This document shows, in pieces, positions 51,551-60,009 of a stretch of DNA of 64,000 nucleotides. This DNA comes from Acidobacteriota bacterium. GTDB taxonomy: Bacteria > Acidobacteriota > Terriglobia > Terriglobales > Acidobacteriaceae. The notes under the pieces were generated by a model, which did no database searches, was not told the origin of the DNA, and saw only the letters and a program-made list of their open reading frames with translations. The DNA lies in NCBI GenBank assembly GCA_021813745.1, contig JAKAJO010000092.1, positions 89,899 to 153,898 of the forward strand, written 5' to 3'. The first letter of the stretch is position 1. Each line of letters opens with the position of its first letter. The translations under genes were made by a program, and so were the position numbers.

Positions 51551-54217
51551 ATGGTTCGGAAATGGCTGTTTTGTCTCAGTTTGGCGCTGTATTGTGCGAG
51601 TGCCCTGTTTGCTGCAAATATCCGGGTGCAAGGGAAAGTGGCTGACTCTTCAGGCGCGGCGATTCCCCAGGCGGCGGTCTCTCTTACAGATTTGACGACC
51701 AGCGAGGTGGCTCACACCACGACGGATGCGAATGGTAATTTCGAATTCGCCAGTGTATCCGCTACGCATCCCCAGATCATCAACGTGCAGAAGTCGGGCT
51801 TCGAGTCCTTCACGCTGCGTCTTACGACGGCACAACTGCATTCTCCGGTGGCCATCGCTATGCAGGTCGCTAGCCTGGCTCAGAGTGTGATTGTGCGCGG
51901 CACAGTAGATCCTGAAGCCAAGCCCGTGCCCACCCGTGAGGACGTAATGCTGATGCCCGACACGGTGCGCGTGCTCGACCGCAAACAGTTGGATGTGGGT
52001 GGCCCAGTCGCAGGCGGAGCCCAGATGATTCAGGCGACGCCCGGAGCCAATGTAATCGGCTACGGTCAGACCGGTGCGACCAAGTATTCAGTCCTTCTGA
52101 ACGGAATTCAGCAGGGTTGGGCGGGTGAGAATTCAGGTTTCATTTCGCCTGGCTCGCTGGGAGTCACTTTCGACGACATCCCCGTTGACGATCCCGCGAC
52201 GGGGCTCTGGCAATCGGCGACGATGCCAGAGAACCTGGTCATGCAGAATCTGGAAGTGACCTATGGCCCAGGCCAGCCCCTCAATCGCTGGTACAACAGC
52301 GTCGGCGGATCGATTGAGTTCACTCCCATTCAGCCCACCGTAGACCGCCATTTGAGCATTGAGCTGACACAAGGACCCTATGGCACACAGAACTTTGCGT
52401 TCGTGGGCAACACCGGGCGATTCAAAGGCTGGTCCACCGTGCTGGGCGGCGGCCTGGGGCGTGGCGATGATTTTCGAGTCGCTCCCGATGGCTTTGGCAA
52501 CCCTTCCAAGGACGGATCCGCTTTCGGTAAGACCATCAAGAATTTCTCGGCCGGCAGCTTCACCTTTGGCGCTTTCTATTCCAAGTCAGGTGGCTACCGT
52601 GCGCAGGTCATTCCCCTCACTGACGTGGGCTTGGTGGAACCCAACGGATCCCACTACAGCGAGGCCACGAGCGGCTTTTACAGTGCTTTGCCCTTTGACG
52701 CCTATCACAAATATGACACCAATGAGATGGCGCTGGCTTACGCGCGCGAAAACATCTTCCTGAGCCCCAAGCTCACATTGCAGAACTCCACCTGGTACAA
52801 CTACATTCGCCGCTTCCATCACCGTACCGCCGATATTCTCGGAGTCGGCGACCAGGTGAACGAGTGGAACAACCCGCACAGCGATATTCTCGGCGACCAG
52901 GCCGGCATGTCCGCGGTCCTCCCTCTCAACACGGTCCAATTTGGCGGCTATGTGCTGCACGAGCTCTATAACACCCGCAATCTCTTCTACAACCCGAATG
53001 AAGGCGGCAGCGGCCAGCTCGAGATTGTCAACAACGGTGCGAAGTTCCGCGACGGCTACTTCAGCTTCGACAATGTGGCCTTCTACCTGCAAGATGACTT
53101 TCATCCGACGGCGCGCATTCACATCATTCCGGGGCTTCGTGTCGTCGGATTCGGTACCAACTACAGCGATCAGGCGTACAAGGACTTCAAGTTGGCGCCG
53201 GGCGTCATCCCCCAAACGCACTGCGCGCTGTATCCGTCGGGCTCGGATCCGTTCAGCAACGTTTTTGGCGCTCCCACAAGTGGCACCACAAACACCACCA
53301 AGGATCAGGGTTCGCTCTGCGCCGAGCATGCCAACAGCTCAGCCATTGAGTCCTCGATCGACGGCTCATACACGCCCGTCGATTGGCTTACGCTCTATGG
53401 CGGCTACGACACCACCTATCGTCCTCCGTCGCTTGGCGGTGGCGGCGGTATGTTCCAGGCCGTGGACCCCGCCTACTACATTCTGGCTGAAGGCAAGTAC
53501 GCCCAGGTCGGCGGCAAGATGCACTTCACCCATGCGGCTGGGCTGGGGAACTTCATCCTCGGCGTCGACTACTTCCACCTGGACTACATCAATCAGGAGA
53601 TCGACTACGAAACCGCAGCGGGTGTTACCGGTACGGACGGCGGAAACTCAGCCTTCAAGGGTGTCGACTTCTTCTTTGATGCCGATCCCAAGAGCAATAT
53701 CCACTTCTTCCTGAACTACGCAGGCGAAACGGCAAACTTCACCTCCTACGTTCTGGGCAACACCATCGCTGCATGCGCCGCCAATCCTTCCTCGTGCCAG
53801 TACTACAACAACCTGCCCGTCTCCTACGTCCCGGCATACACGCTGAACACCGGCGTCTACTACGGGATCAAGTATCGGAACCGCGAACTGCTCGAACCGC
53901 GATTCTGGGTGGAAGGCACCGGCTCCCAGCACATGTGGAATAACAACACCGGTGGGCCCGACCGGCAAAGCGAGCCTGCTTATCTGGTCTCCAACATGTC
54001 ACTCGTCGCACCCATCAGCTTCGAGAAGCAATCGTTCAACCTGAAGCTTGATGTCCTGAACCTGGCAAATTCGATGTACAACCAGAATGAGTACATCTCC
54101 AGCGGCGGATACTTTGCCCCGCTCTTCCCAAACCAGAATGCCGTTCCAAGCGGCTACATCAACGCGTATCCCGGCGCTCCCCGCGCCATCTTCGGCACCC
54201 TCAGCTATCAGTTCTGA
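51551..54217 (+). CDS. TonB-dependent receptor with N-terminal carboxypeptidase-regulatory-like domain
   Basis: An 888-residue outer-membrane transporter. The signal peptide is about 1-21 (LFCLSLALYCASALFA). Residues about 24-105 are a carboxypeptidase-regulatory-like fold (VQGKVADSSGAAIPQAAVSL, TTDANGNFEFASV). A plug domain follows, with VRVLDRKQLDVGGP and GYGQTGATKYSVLLNGIQQGW. The barrel runs to the C-terminal aromatic end IFGTLSYQF. It is shorter than the 1000-1200-residue Oar-like acidobacterial receptors and looks more like siderophore-type receptors, but the ligand is unknown. GGAGG lies 8 bases before ATG 51551, which decides the start against 51536 and 51473. An intrinsic terminator follows. 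Confidence 0.92.
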   Translation: MVRKWLFCLSLALYCASALFAANIRVQGKVADSSGAAIPQAAVSLTDLTTSEVAHTTTDANGNFEFASVSATHPQIINVQKSGFESFTLRLTTAQLHSPVAIAMQVASLAQSVIVRGTVDPEAKPVPTREDVMLMPDTVRVLDRKQLDVGGPVAGGAQMIQATPGANVIGYGQTGATKYSVLLNGIQQGWAGENSGFISPGSLGVTFDDIPVDDPATGLWQSATMPENLVMQNLEVTYGPGQPLNRWYNSVGGSIEFTPIQPTVDRHLSIELTQGPYGTQNFAFVGNTGRFKGWSTVLGGGLGRGDDFRVAPDGFGNPSKDGSAFGKTIKNFSAGSFTFGAFYSKSGGYRAQVIPLTDVGLVEPNGSHYSEATSGFYSALPFDAYHKYDTNEMALAYARENIFLSPKLTLQNSTWYNYIRRFHHRTADILGVGDQVNEWNNPHSDILGDQAGMSAVLPLNTVQFGGYVLHELYNTRNLFYNPNEGGSGQLEIVNNGAKFRDGYFSFDNVAFYLQDDFHPTARIHIIPGLRVVGFGTNYSDQAYKDFKLAPGVIPQTHCALYPSGSDPFSNVFGAPTSGTTNTTKDQGSLCAEHANSSAIESSIDGSYTPVDWLTLYGGYDTTYRPPSLGGGGGMFQAVDPAYYILAEGKYAQVGGKMHFTHAAGLGNFILGVDYFHLDYINQEIDYETAAGVTGTDGGNSAFKGVDFFFDADPKSNIHFFLNYAGETANFTSYVLGNTIAACAANPSSCQYYNNLPVSYVPAYTLNTGVYYGIKYRNRELLEPRFWVEGTGSQHMWNNNTGGPDRQSEPAYLVSNMSLVAPISFEKQSFNLKLDVLNLANSMYNQNEYISSGGYFAPLFPNQNAVPSGYINAYPGAPRAIFGTLSYQF

Positions 54218-54240
54218 GCAATCGGATCAGACGCACTCCG

Positions 54241-54285
54241 GCCTTGAGCGGCGCCTGTGGGCCGCTCAAGGCTTTTGCCTTTTTT
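54241..54285 (+). terminator. Intrinsic terminator after the TonB-dependent receptor
   Basis: Perfect 11-bp stem GCCTTGAGCGG/CCGCTCAAGGC with a 10-base loop, followed by TTTTGCCTTTTTT. It lies 24 bases beyond the stop. Confidence 0.9.
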
Positions 54286-54397
54286 GAGAAGCGCCCAGTT
54301 CCCAGGCCGGATTGAGACGCGTTTGAATCCGCCATGGGGACTTCGTCACTCCGCACAGAGCCATATCGGGGCGGCGATTCGTCCGCACAGACAACAA

Positions 54398-54419
54398 CGC
54401 CCACCTTGAAAGGCGGGCG
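54398..54419 (-). terminator. Possible terminator of the small minus-strand membrane gene
   Basis: Stem CGCCCACC/GGCGGGCG with one mismatch and a short loop, 24 bases past the stop at 54443. On the minus strand it is followed by TTGTTGTCT, a weak T-rich stretch. Confidence 0.4.
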
Positions 54420-54442
54420 CAGGGCACTTCAAATTCTTCGGG

Positions 54443-54664
54443 CTAGATGCCCATGCCGAACTCGCTCATTTGCTGTTTGCCAGCGTTTGAATAGAAATCA
54501 TAGGGCGTGCGCTTATTGAACTTGTAGCGGCTGCGCATCTCGCGGCCCACAACGATTCCGAGCGCGGCCACGGCCATGCCGATCGAAAACCAGCCAATCA
54601 CGCGCAGAGCATTGCTTTCGTTTGACTCAGCGGATGGCGACTCTACTTCAGGTTCCACCGACAT
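54443..54664 (-). CDS. Small single-helix membrane protein
   Basis: A 73-residue unknown protein. The N terminus is acidic (about 1-22), a transmembrane helix covers about 22-42 (VIGWFSIGMAVAALGIVVG), and the C terminus is basic then polar (REMRSRYKFNKRTPYDFYS). An AAGGAGG site lies 11 bases before ATG 54664; GTG 54673 is in frame but too close to the site. The topology is inferred with the N terminus outside. It shares its strand with add downstream but is not close enough to prove an operon. Confidence 0.65.
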   Translation of the reverse strand: MSVEPEVESPSAESNESNALRVIGWFSIGMAVAALGIVVGREMRSRYKFNKRTPYDFYSNAGKQQMSEFGMGI

Positions 54665-54750
54665 GCAGGACACACCCTCCTTCTTCCATGATACTTCACT
54701 CTTCCTTAGACTCGTTGCGGAAGCGAAGGTTGGACTACAACTTTTGTTTG

Positions 54751-55764
54751 CTAAACCGATTCAACGCGCTGTAACCATCCGGCTTTTTCCGATTCGGGAA
54801 GAAAACTCGCCCGGATGGAGTTCGCTGCAAGCCGGCGCAACTCCTCCCGCGTGAATCCCTGCTCGGTATGCGCCAGATAGTATTCGTTGGCGACATCGGA
54901 ACCGAAGAATGCAGGATCATCTGAGTTGAGCGTCACCAGAAGCTCTGCGTCAAAGTACCGCCGCAGCGGATGTGCGGCGAACGACGCGCAAACGCCCGTA
55001 CGCAGATTCGATGTAGGATTCAATTCCAGGCCAATTGCACGGGACTGAAGTTCCTTCAGCAGTTCTGGGTCATCCGCGGCTGAAACCACGTGCCCCAGGC
55101 GTTCCGAGCCGATGGCCAACGCCTCCCAGATTGCTTCTGGGCCGGTGGTTTCGCCAGCGTGGTTCGTCAGCCGCAGGCCAGCTTCGCGGGCTTCTGCGTA
55201 GAGATCGCGAAAAGGCCTGGATGCCGCGCGTCGTTCGTCGCCGCCAAGGCCGATGCCAATGATGGAAGGATGCTTGCGCCGCATCTCCGCCGCTTTACGG
55301 AAGACCCGTGCCGCCTCCTCCACGCTGAAGTGGCGAACGGCGTCGAAGATCCAATAGACCGTGACACCCAACTCGCGCTCGCCGCGCAACCGCGCGCGCT
55401 CCAGCCCGTCAAAGATCGGCTCAAAGACGTGCGGGTCGTGATTGCGCCAGAAATAAATGACACCTACCGAGATGTACACCTCGGCGTGGACCACCCCTTG
55501 CGCCGCCAGTTGCTCCATCATGCGCCAGGCGGCCAGTTCATAATCTTCCGGCTGCACCAGCTGGCCTGTCACGGCCTTGAAGGCCAGCATGAAACCGCTG
55601 AAGTCTGTGAAGCGGTAGAGCGCCTCGGCTTCCGTCAGCGCAAGGGGTAACTTGTCGTGTCGTTGACTCAACTCCACCAGCGTTGAGGGAAGGACAGTTC
55701 CCTCAAGGTGCAGATGCAACTCGGCTTTAGGCAGCTTTTGAATGAATGCGCGAATGTCGCTCAC
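54751..55764 (-). CDS. add: Adenosine deaminase family protein
   Basis: Hydrolytic deamination of adenosine, or of a related purine nucleoside, in salvage. The 337-residue TIM-barrel protein has KAELHLHLEGT with metal ligands near the N terminus, LTNHAGETTGPEAIWEAL with the catalytic Glu, GSERLGHVV, and LVTLNSDDPAFFGSD with the Asp pair. The same fold includes aminodeoxyfutalosine deaminase, which cannot be excluded. The start GTG 55762-55764 (VSDIRAFIQK) is chosen by family alignment; the frame open to 55881 is not protein-like. TACACT lies 6 bases upstream and there is no Shine-Dalgarno, as for other genes here. Confidence 0.88.
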   Translation of the reverse strand: MSDIRAFIQKLPKAELHLHLEGTVLPSTLVELSQRHDKLPLALTEAEALYRFTDFSGFMLAFKAVTGQLVQPEDYELAAWRMMEQLAAQGVVHAEVYISVGVIYFWRNHDPHVFEPIFDGLERARLRGERELGVTVYWIFDAVRHFSVEEAARVFRKAAEMRRKHPSIIGIGLGGDERRAASRPFRDLYAEAREAGLRLTNHAGETTGPEAIWEALAIGSERLGHVVSAADDPELLKELQSRAIGLELNPTSNLRTGVCASFAAHPLRRYFDAELLVTLNSDDPAFFGSDVANEYYLAHTEQGFTREELRRLAANSIRASFLPESEKAGWLQRVESV

Positions 55765-55904
55765 ACTTCGAGTGTAGCGGCTTCGGGACAGTGGCCCAGA
55801 TCGGCGCGCTGGCGAAATTGCCACACTCTGCGTGAACCCGATCGAAGCGCACATTGACCGGCGCCTGATTGCGGCAGGCATTCCGTCCCATCAGGGGGGT
55901 GCGC

Positions 55905-56096
55905 CTACTTCGAGAATAGGCTCGATCGGCTCTGTTGATACTCAGTTGCAGCCCGGTGCGCGGCCTTGGCTGCAATCCGTTTCAACCGCTTCTCCGCATC
56001 AGAGGCAAGCTGCTCTTCGGTCTTTGCCTCGCATGGCTTCGGCGTCGTTACCTTCTCTGGATCGTCGTGCAAATTCAATTGCAGGAGGGATTCCAT
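55905..56096 (-). CDS. Small hydrophilic protein of unknown function
   Basis: A 63-residue frame with a strong AAGGAGG ribosome-binding site 8 bases before its ATG. It starts MESLLQLNLHDDPEKVTTPK and continues as a charged, probably helical Lys/Glu/Ala-rich segment (KTEEQLASDAEKRLKRIAAK) ending SRSSLFSK. It has no membrane segment or known motif. It lies on the same strand upstream of add, across 140 bases. I would call it probably real, function unknown. Confidence 0.55.
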   Translation of the reverse strand: MESLLQLNLHDDPEKVTTPKPCEAKTEEQLASDAEKRLKRIAAKAAHRAATEYQQSRSSLFSK

Positions 56097-56341
56097 TGCT
56101 TGGTCCTCCTTATGCTGAGCATTCTTGCCCTAAATCCTGCCGGATGCAAGGCCGTAGCGAACGCTGCTGTGTGTGCTGCATCACGGAAGGAGGCTGCTTC
56201 CGAAGCGGAGCGTTTGGTGGCGATCCAGACAGATGATCCGGCTCTCTCAACTGTCGAATTACAAGCGACTTATCCACAGCCGGGTGCCGTTTTTGTCCGC
56301 AAGCTGGACCGCCAGAGCGGCGAAAATACAATCCAGAGACA

Positions 56342-56962
56342 ATGGAGATTCCCGTGCCCGGCAAGTTGGAACTGATTGTGGGACCGATGCGCAGCAACAA
56401 GACCGCAGAGCTGTTGCGCCGCATCGAAATCCGCCGCCAATACGCCCACCAGGACGTCATGCTGCTTAAGCCCAGCGCCGACACTAAAGCCGCTGCTGGC
56501 CTGGTGGAGAGCCGCAATCAGAACGGCTGCGGCAAGATGGAGGCCGTTGAATTTCCCGGCCACGATCCCTGGGTAGTCCTGCCCATCCTGAAAGCACGCG
56601 AGCAGCAGATCGGCAAGCGTGTGGAGTGCATCGCGCTCGATGAGGGCCAGTTTGTCCACGATCTGTTCCTCTTCACCAAGCGGCTGCTGGAATCCGGCCA
56701 CGATGTGATGGTCTCAGGCCTCGAACTCGACTTTCGCGGCCTGCCCTTCGGGGAGATGCTCGATCTCTCCTGGCTGGTGCGCACCTATGCGGGCAACATC
56801 ACGGAACTGGTGGCTTACTGCAGTTGCGGCGCCAAAGCGCTTTATCCGCAACGGCTCATTGACGGCAAGCCCGCACCTTACGAGAGCCCCGTCATCATGG
56901 CCGGAGACAACTACGAGCCTCGCTGCGCGGAGCACTTCATCCTGCCGGGAAGACCGCACTGA
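56342..56962 (+). CDS. tdk: Thymidine kinase-like protein
   Basis: Phosphorylates thymidine in salvage. The 206-residue protein has the P-loop ELIVGPMRSNKTAELLRRIE near residue 9, VECIALDEGQFVHDLF (the DEGQF lasso motif), and GLELDFRGLPFGEMLDL. YCSCGAKA and the later RCAEHF give Cys/His candidates for the zinc site. Thr of the usual GPMFSGKT is replaced by the series RSNKT, with Lys and Thr still present. ATG 56342 is preceded by TACAAT (56327-56332) nine bases upstream and there is no good Shine-Dalgarno. It converges on the SRA-HNH gene. Confidence 0.86.
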   Translation: MEIPVPGKLELIVGPMRSNKTAELLRRIEIRRQYAHQDVMLLKPSADTKAAAGLVESRNQNGCGKMEAVEFPGHDPWVVLPILKAREQQIGKRVECIALDEGQFVHDLFLFTKRLLESGHDVMVSGLELDFRGLPFGEMLDLSWLVRTYAGNITELVAYCSCGAKALYPQRLIDGKPAPYESPVIMAGDNYEPRCAEHFILPGRPH

Positions 56963-57019
56963 AGCAGCGCACCAGATCTCAGGTTTTGTTGTTGAGAGCG
57001 ATCAAATCCAGCGCAAGCT

Positions 57020-57724
57020 TCAATCAATCTTGTCGTGCTTTGCAAGATTGTGTTTTGCGCAGAGGATTTGGATGTTCTCGGGGCTCTTGGATGAGCCACC
57101 CTTGGAGTAGGGGATGATGTGGTCAAAATGCAAGCCGGACTGCGCTCCGCATTTTCTGCAGCGCCCGTGATCCCGCTTCCAAACCTCGAATTTGACCCAT
57201 CCGGGGATGATTCGGTCGTCTTCTTCCTGCAACGCAGGACCCGAAGCGACTAATTCGGCGTCCAAATGGCTCAATTTCAGCTTGAACTTGAAGACCATCC
57301 TGCCGTTGGAATGGGCGGCCCAGGAATCCACAAGGTCAAAAACTCCATTGAATACCCAAATGCCTGGTCGAATCTTCTCAAACACACGCACTTGGACTGG
57401 AGGTTCACCTTGAGTTTTATGCCTCTCCGCAGCCTCTGCAAAAAGTCCATTTTGGGTCAGCGAGCCGCCTGGATTCTTCCGCGGTTGATCGATGTTCTTC
57501 GGATTGGGGCAGGAAGAAGTCGCAGGGCGATCGTGACCCTCGTAGATCAGCACGTGACCATCATCTTCGATTTCGTCATCATACGGAGCATTAGGCCTTC
57601 GGCTCATCAGCAATACGGGGCCACCGGGTAGCCGGAAGTTCATCCCTTGCTGCAAGCTGACGCCGACCAGGGCTGTCATCTCGGTATAGGAAATGATTTG
57701 TCCCTGAGTGATTGCTCCGCCCAT
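57020..57724 (-). CDS. SRA-like/HNH endonuclease (modification-dependent restriction type)
   Basis: A 234-residue nuclease. Residues about 25-150 resemble an SRA/YDG-type modified-base-binding domain: LPGGPVLLMSRRPNAPYDDE, DDGHVLIYEGHD and VFEKIRPGIWVFNGVFDLVD. Residues about 180-230 form an HNH domain: Cys189/Cys192 in CRKCG, the core Asp201-His202, Asn217, and Cys222/His225/His230. Fusions of this kind are type IV-like restriction enzymes that cut DNA carrying methylated or hydroxymethylated cytosine; specificity cannot be read here. There is no methyltransferase neighbour. The start ATG 57722-57724 has TATAAT 9 bases upstream and a 7-bp palindrome over the -10. It converges with tdk. Confidence 0.8.
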   Translation of the reverse strand: MGGAITQGQIISYTEMTALVGVSLQQGMNFRLPGGPVLLMSRRPNAPYDDEIEDDGHVLIYEGHDRPATSSCPNPKNIDQPRKNPGGSLTQNGLFAEAAERHKTQGEPPVQVRVFEKIRPGIWVFNGVFDLVDSWAAHSNGRMVFKFKLKLSHLDAELVASGPALQEEDDRIIPGWVKFEVWKRDHGRCRKCGAQSGLHFDHIIPYSKGGSSKSPENIQILCAKHNLAKHDKID

Positions 57725-57733
57725 TGCCGCTCA

Positions 57734-57757
57734 ATTATAGAGTTTGAATGCTCTATA
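57734..57757 (-). promoter_or_regulatory. -10 element with overlapping operator-like palindrome
   Basis: On the minus strand TATAAT occupies 57734-57739, 9 bases before the SRA-HNH ATG. A perfect inverted repeat, TATAGAG at 57736-57742 and CTCTATA at 57751-57757 with an 8-base spacer, overlaps it. This is the expected geometry of a repressor site. The -35 is weak. Confidence 0.5.
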
Positions 57758-57803
57758 TGCTGCTGAATATGCATCGCAGCAGGTTTGACAAATGTGCCGT
57801 TGC

Positions 57804-59354
57804 CTACCGCATCCCCGCAAACTCCGACCGGTGACGGCTGTAGAAGAAGTAGATCAGCAGGCCCGCGAGGAGCCACGCAAAGAAGGCCATCCACGTCAGC
57901 ACTTCCAGCCCCATCATCAGCACGACGCAGAAAATGATGCTCAGGACGGGAAACAGCGGACCGAAGGGCGCACGAAAGGCGCGGTGCCGCTCCGGCTCGC
58001 GGTAGCGCAGGATCAGCACGGCGATGGAGACCAGGACGAACGCAAACAGCGTTCCGATATTCGACAGGTTCGACACCGTGCCAATGTCCAGCAGGCCCGC
58101 CGGAATGCCGACCACAAATCCGGCAACCCACGTGGCCACCGCCGGCGTGCGATAGCGCGGATGGATGTTGCTGAAGACGGTGGGCAGCAGCCGGTCGCGC
58201 GACATGGCGAACCACACGCGCGCCTGGCCGAGCTGAAAGACCAGAATCGATGAGATCATGCCCAGCATGGCACCGATGAGCACAAAGAGCCGCACCCAGT
58301 GAAGTCTGGCACCGCCGGGCATGAGCGAGAGCCGCTTGAGCGCGTTGACCACTGGCGCGGCGTCGCCCATGACCGAGTGCCACGGCACAATGCCGCTCAG
58401 CGCAATCGCCACGCCTCCGTAGAGCAGTGTGCAGGCGATGAGTGTGGCCAGAATGCCGAAGGGCAGGTCGCGCTGCGGATTGCGGCACTCCTCGGCAGCG
58501 GTAGAAACCGAGTCAAATCCGATGTAGGTGAAGAAAATGATGGAGCCGCCCGTCAGCACGCCCGTCCAGCCGTTGGGCATGAAGGGATGCCAGTAGTGCG
58601 GCTTGACGAAGCTGGCGGCTGCAACGATGAAGACAAGGATGGCACAGATCTTGACCAGCACCAGGATATTGTTCGTGCGCGCCGACTCGCGAATGCCGCG
58701 CACCAGGATCACCGTGAGAATCATCACGACAAGGAACGCCGGAATGTTGAAGCCGAAGTGCCAGCCCGGCAAGTAGAGATCGTGCCCGGCAAAATCCTGA
58801 AGCCCGGTGGGCAAATAGGCTGGAGAGATCCACTTGAGTGGCAGGTGCAAGCCGAACCAGTCCAGCAGATCGACCGTGTGCGCGGCAAAGCCAACGCTCA
58901 CGCTCATATTGCTGAAGGCGTATTCGAGGATCAGATCCCATCCGATGATCCACGCGACCAGTTCGCCGAGCGTTGCGTAGGTGTAGGTGTAGGCCGAACC
59001 GGCAATGGGAATCATCGAGGCCAGCTCGGCATAGCAGAGGCCCGTGAATACGCAGACGATTGCGACCAGAACCAGCGAGAGCGCCAGCGCCGGACCCGCG
59101 CCTGGGCGGCCAGCCATGGCTGTGTGAGTCAGCAGATAGTGCAGCAGCGGCGTGTTTTCAATGGAGGGTGTATCGAAGCGCTGGCCCGCCATCGCTGTGC
59201 CAATGACCGTGAAGATGCCCGAGCCGATGACAGCGCCGATTCCGAGCGCAGTCAGCGACCACGGCCCAAGCGACTTCTTGAGCGAGTGCTCCGGGTCTTC
59301 CGACTCGCGAATCAGCTTATCGATGGACTTGCAAGCGAAGAGTTGGCTGGCCAG
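57804..59354 (-). CDS. APC-superfamily amino acid permease, apparently CTG-initiated
   Basis: A 516-residue amino acid transporter. Family landmarks: ALGIGAVIGSGIFTVIGTAM (TM1, residues about 36-55), IPIAGSAYTYTYATLGELVA, GFDSVSTAAEECRNPQRDLP, and later RYREPERHRAFRAP; about 12 membrane segments. The only ATG that fits (59190-59192) starts after TM1's conserved glycines, deleting the first half of TM1. The open frame extends upstream 54 codons with excellent family similarity and no ATG, GTG or TTG. A CTG at 59352-59354 has AGGAG seven bases upstream and is the likely start. It is cationic amino acid transporter-like (YfnA/CAT); substrate unknown. Confidence 0.9.
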   Translation of the reverse strand: MASQLFACKSIDKLIRESEDPEHSLKKSLGPWSLTALGIGAVIGSGIFTVIGTAMAGQRFDTPSIENTPLLHYLLTHTAMAGRPGAGPALALSLVLVAIVCVFTGLCYAELASMIPIAGSAYTYTYATLGELVAWIIGWDLILEYAFSNMSVSVGFAAHTVDLLDWFGLHLPLKWISPAYLPTGLQDFAGHDLYLPGWHFGFNIPAFLVVMILTVILVRGIRESARTNNILVLVKICAILVFIVAAASFVKPHYWHPFMPNGWTGVLTGGSIIFFTYIGFDSVSTAAEECRNPQRDLPFGILATLIACTLLYGGVAIALSGIVPWHSVMGDAAPVVNALKRLSLMPGGARLHWVRLFVLIGAMLGMISSILVFQLGQARVWFAMSRDRLLPTVFSNIHPRYRTPAVATWVAGFVVGIPAGLLDIGTVSNLSNIGTLFAFVLVSIAVLILRYREPERHRAFRAPFGPLFPVLSIIFCVVLMMGLEVLTWMAFFAWLLAGLLIYFFYSRHRSEFAGMR

Positions 59355-59514
59355 GTTGGTTCTCCTGTGACTGCTGCGTCCTGAAGGGTTCGCTTGAAAA
59401 AGAGCGCCTTCGTCGCAGTGTACAGAGAGAGGAGGTTTGGATGGAAGCCCCGCTTCATCGTTCTGATCCGAAGCGTGCGTCTGCCTGTGCGGCGGAGTGC
59501 GCTGACAGACGAAA

Positions 59515-59538
59515 GGGCCAGCCTATGCAGGCTGACCC
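59515..59538 (-). terminator. Hairpin downstream of the small Lys-rich gene
   Basis: Stem GGGCCAGCCT/AGGCTGACCC with one mismatch (wobble) and a 4-base loop; on the minus strand followed by TTTCGTC. It lies 25 bases past the stop at 59564. Confidence 0.5.
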
Positions 59539-59563
59539 TCGGATCCTTCGGCTTATCGCCGGC

Positions 59564-59719
59564 CTAGCGCTTGGACTGGCCACGCGCCATTTTCTTCACC
59601 TTCTTCTTGTTGGAGCCGCGCGGAGTGGTCCGCTTGGCCTTTGGGGCGGCCTTCTTGCGGGCGGCGCGCTTCACCTTCTTGCGTTCCTGCCTGTCTTCAA
59701 TCTTTTTCGTATCTGCCAC
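59564..59719 (-). CDS. Short lysine/arginine-rich basic protein
   Basis: A 51-residue protein starting at GTG 59717-59719 (VADTKKIEDRQERKKVKR), with AGAGG 7 bases upstream; an ATG at 59749 is also in frame. It is almost entirely Lys, Arg and Ala and ends KKKVKKMARGQSKR. Such composition suggests nucleic-acid binding, but no family can be assigned. It sits between the APC permease and the omega-like gene, transcribed toward the permease. A hairpin terminator follows at 59515-59538. Confidence 0.6.
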   Translation of the reverse strand: MADTKKIEDRQERKKVKRAARKKAAPKAKRTTPRGSNKKKVKKMARGQSKR

Positions 59720-60009
59720 GCTGAACCTCTTTCCCTGCAATGTCTTCAATGTGTCCCGGCACTCGGGTAATGTGCATTGTTATGGTAACAGGGTCTGCGT
59801 TGCGGTGAAAGCGCATCCTCCGTGGAGAAGCCGCATTTCAAGAACCGATGAGGTTGATTAAAGCGTACAATGAAGCTAGTACACGTTTGGATCTTTCCAG
59901 CCTGCTCGGCTTTGACCGTCCCACCGCCCAGACGAGCTCCGCAGCCCACGCAACAATTGCATGTTTGCGAGTCACTCGTGAACTGAAGACCGGAGATCGG
60001 AGTCCATCT

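Noticed and set aside
59848..60009. N-terminal extension of the omega-like gene to ATG 59848
   Set aside because: The 54 residues do not resemble omega, while TTG 60010 has a well-spaced ribosome-binding site and begins at the conserved core.
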